From an uncultured Fidelibacterota bacterium (GTDB lineage: Bacteria; Marinisomatota; Marinisomatia; Marinisomatales; TCS55): a stretch of 7,582 nucleotides of DNA. Each line of letters opens with the position of its first letter. The stretch's first letter is position 1. Where the stretch lies: contig CAJWTA010000055.1 of NCBI GenBank assembly GCA_913046805.1, forward strand, positions 1 to 7,582, given 5' to 3'. The notes beneath the pieces are model-generated. The model saw nothing but the letters and a program-made list of their open reading frames with translations. It did not search any database and was not told where the DNA came from. This document shows, piece after piece, positions 6,437 through 7,582 of this stretch. The position numbers and the translations under genes are program-made.

Positions 6437-7582
6437 TTACCCCGCGTATTTCTCTTTTTTTCTTGCTGCTAAACGCTTGTTTTGATCTAATTCCATTTTC
6501 CTAAGCCTGATTGATTCTGGTGTTATCTCAACGAGTTCATCTTCAGCGATAAACTCTATTGACTGATCCAGAGAAAGTTTTTTTGGAGGCCTTAAGTTTA
6601 CAGTATTATCTGATCCAGAAGCCCTCATGTTGGTTAATTTTTTTTCTTTTGTAATATTTACATTCAAATCTTCAGGTCTGTTTCTTTCACCCAAAATCAT
6701 CCCGGTATATACCTCATTTCCGACATCTAAAAACAGCTCTCCTCTATCAACCATGCCAAGGCAAGCATACGTGGTAACTTTACCTGGTCTATCAGCCACA
6801 ATTGCACCACTATTTCTTTGCGGAATCATCCCAAACCAAGGCTGATAACCATCAAATAATTTGTTCATGATTCCTGCACCCTGAGTGTCAGTTAAAAATT
6901 GAGATCTAAATCCTATTAATCCTCTTGATGGTATAGAGAACTCCATATTTACTCTGCCACTTCCATGATTTTGAAGATTAGTCATTCTTCCTTTTCTTGT
7001 AGATAATTTTTCAGTGACCGTTCCCACTTTATCTTCTGGAATATCTAGAAACACCTTTTCCATTGGCTCGAGAATTTTCCCACCCTCTTCTTTTGTTATT
7101 ACTCGTGGTTTAGAGACCATCAATTCATACCCTTCTCTACGCATTGTCTCAATAAGAACGGCCATTTGCAGTTCTCCTCTACCTCTGACCTCAAATACAT
7201 CTGTTCTTTCGGTCTCTATTACTTGAATGGATACATTCGATAATATTTCTTTTTCTAACCTTTCCTTCAAATGTCTGGTTGTAAGATATTTACCCTCTTT
7301 GCCAGCAAATGGACTATCGTTGACATAAAAAAGCATTGATACTGTTGGCTCATCCACCTCGATCCTTGGCAACGGTTCAGGTTCATCATTATTTGCTATT
7401 GTATCGCCTATTGTAATATTGTCTATACCGGCTACAGCAATGATATCTCCTGCTTCAAGTTCATCAACTTGTATTCTATTTAAACCCTCAAATGTGTATA
7501 ATGCAGAAAATTTTTGTTGAGCCTTCACCTCGTTTTCGCTGCAAAGTGCATAAAACTCGCTCATTTTTAATTTACCATTATT
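6437..7582 (-). CDS. typA: Translational GTPase TypA/BipA, 5' end cut by the window
   Basis: The frame is open to the right edge and gives 381 residues of a protein usually about 600 long. The G domain and the start of domain II are missing, so the methionine at 7564 is internal and not a start. Visible family blocks are [11 protein letters not shown] (end of domain II), [22 protein letters not shown], the EF-G-III-like [43 protein letters not shown], and the TypA-specific [20 protein letters not shown] with [16 protein letters not shown] near the end. TypA binds the ribosome like EF-G and supports 50S assembly and growth in the cold or under stress. Compared from memory with E. coli and Bacteroidota proteins, domain II has roughly 13-17 extra residues around [17 protein letters not shown]. 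The stop codon is followed two bases later by the DjlA-like gene. Confidence 0.96.
   Translation of the reverse strand, partial: NNGKLKMSEFYALCSENEVKAQQKFSALYTFEGLNRIQVDELEAGDIIAVAGIDNITIGDTIANNDEPEPLPRIEVDEPTVSMLFYVNDSPFAGKEGKYLTTRHLKERLEKEILSNVSIQVIETERTDVFEVRGRGELQMAVLIETMRREGYELMVSKPRVITKEEGGKILEPMEKVFLDIPEDKVGTVTEKLSTRKGRMTNLQNHGSGRVNMEFSIPSRGLIGFRSQFLTDTQGAGIMNKLFDGYQPWFGMIPQRNSGAIVADRPGKVTTYACLGMVDRGELFLDVGNEVYTGMILGERNRPEDLNVNITKEKKLTNMRASGSDNTVNLRPPKKLSLDQSIEFIAEDELVEITPESIRLRKMELDQNKRLAARKKEKYAG

Noticed and set aside
6627..6845. Plus-strand 72-codon open frame
   Set aside because: It is antisense to conserved TypA blocks and has no family resemblance.
7014..7226. Plus-strand 70-codon open frame
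   Set aside because: It is antisense to TypA, with a Ser/Thr-rich translation typical of a shadow frame.
7562..7564. ATG as the start of a shortened TypA
   Set aside because: The frame continues upstream to the window edge (NNGKLK), matching TypA domain II, so this is an internal methionine.

Overview
The window is AT-rich and tightly packed. It holds six protein genes, all read from the minus strand, so transcription runs from high to low coordinates. Signal peptides, a C-terminal outer-membrane-type beta-barrel and a zinc nuclease of the S1/P1 type point to a Gram-negative bacterium. Very AT-rich start regions without a canonical GGAGG, a PNGase F homologue and large secreted M1 peptidases fit the Bacteroidota/FCB lineage or a neighbour such as marine Marinimicrobia (SAR406). 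That placement is inference; no rRNA or other decisive marker is present.

In transcription order: (1) typA/bipA, cut at its 5' end by the right edge, leaving part of domain II and everything after it. (2) Two bases later, a 235-residue membrane-type co-chaperone with a TerB-like domain and a C-terminal J domain (DjlA-like). (3) After an 83-bp gap, a secreted S1/P1 nuclease with all nine expected zinc ligands. (4) With no gap at all, a 971-residue secreted M1 metallopeptidase whose last ~340 residues look like an outer-membrane beta-barrel. (5) After a 74-bp gap holding an AT-only hairpin, a palindrome and a plausible promoter, yaaA. (6) A secreted PNGase F-like glycoprotein amidase cut by the left edge. 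It lacks any ATG/GTG/TTG that would preserve its signal peptide.

The right part is housekeeping and stress biology: ribosome-associated GTPase plus J-domain co-chaperone. The left part carries three exported hydrolases, for nucleic acids, peptides and N-glycoproteins, with the cytoplasmic peroxide-stress protein YaaA among them. Together these could process extracellular biopolymers at the cell envelope, but that joint role is inferred from gene content and adjacency. No tRNA, rRNA, CRISPR array, insertion sequence or phage gene was seen. The most notable items are the peptidase-barrel fusion and the PNGase F-like protein, which keeps two of three known catalytic acids and has an apparently non-canonical start.
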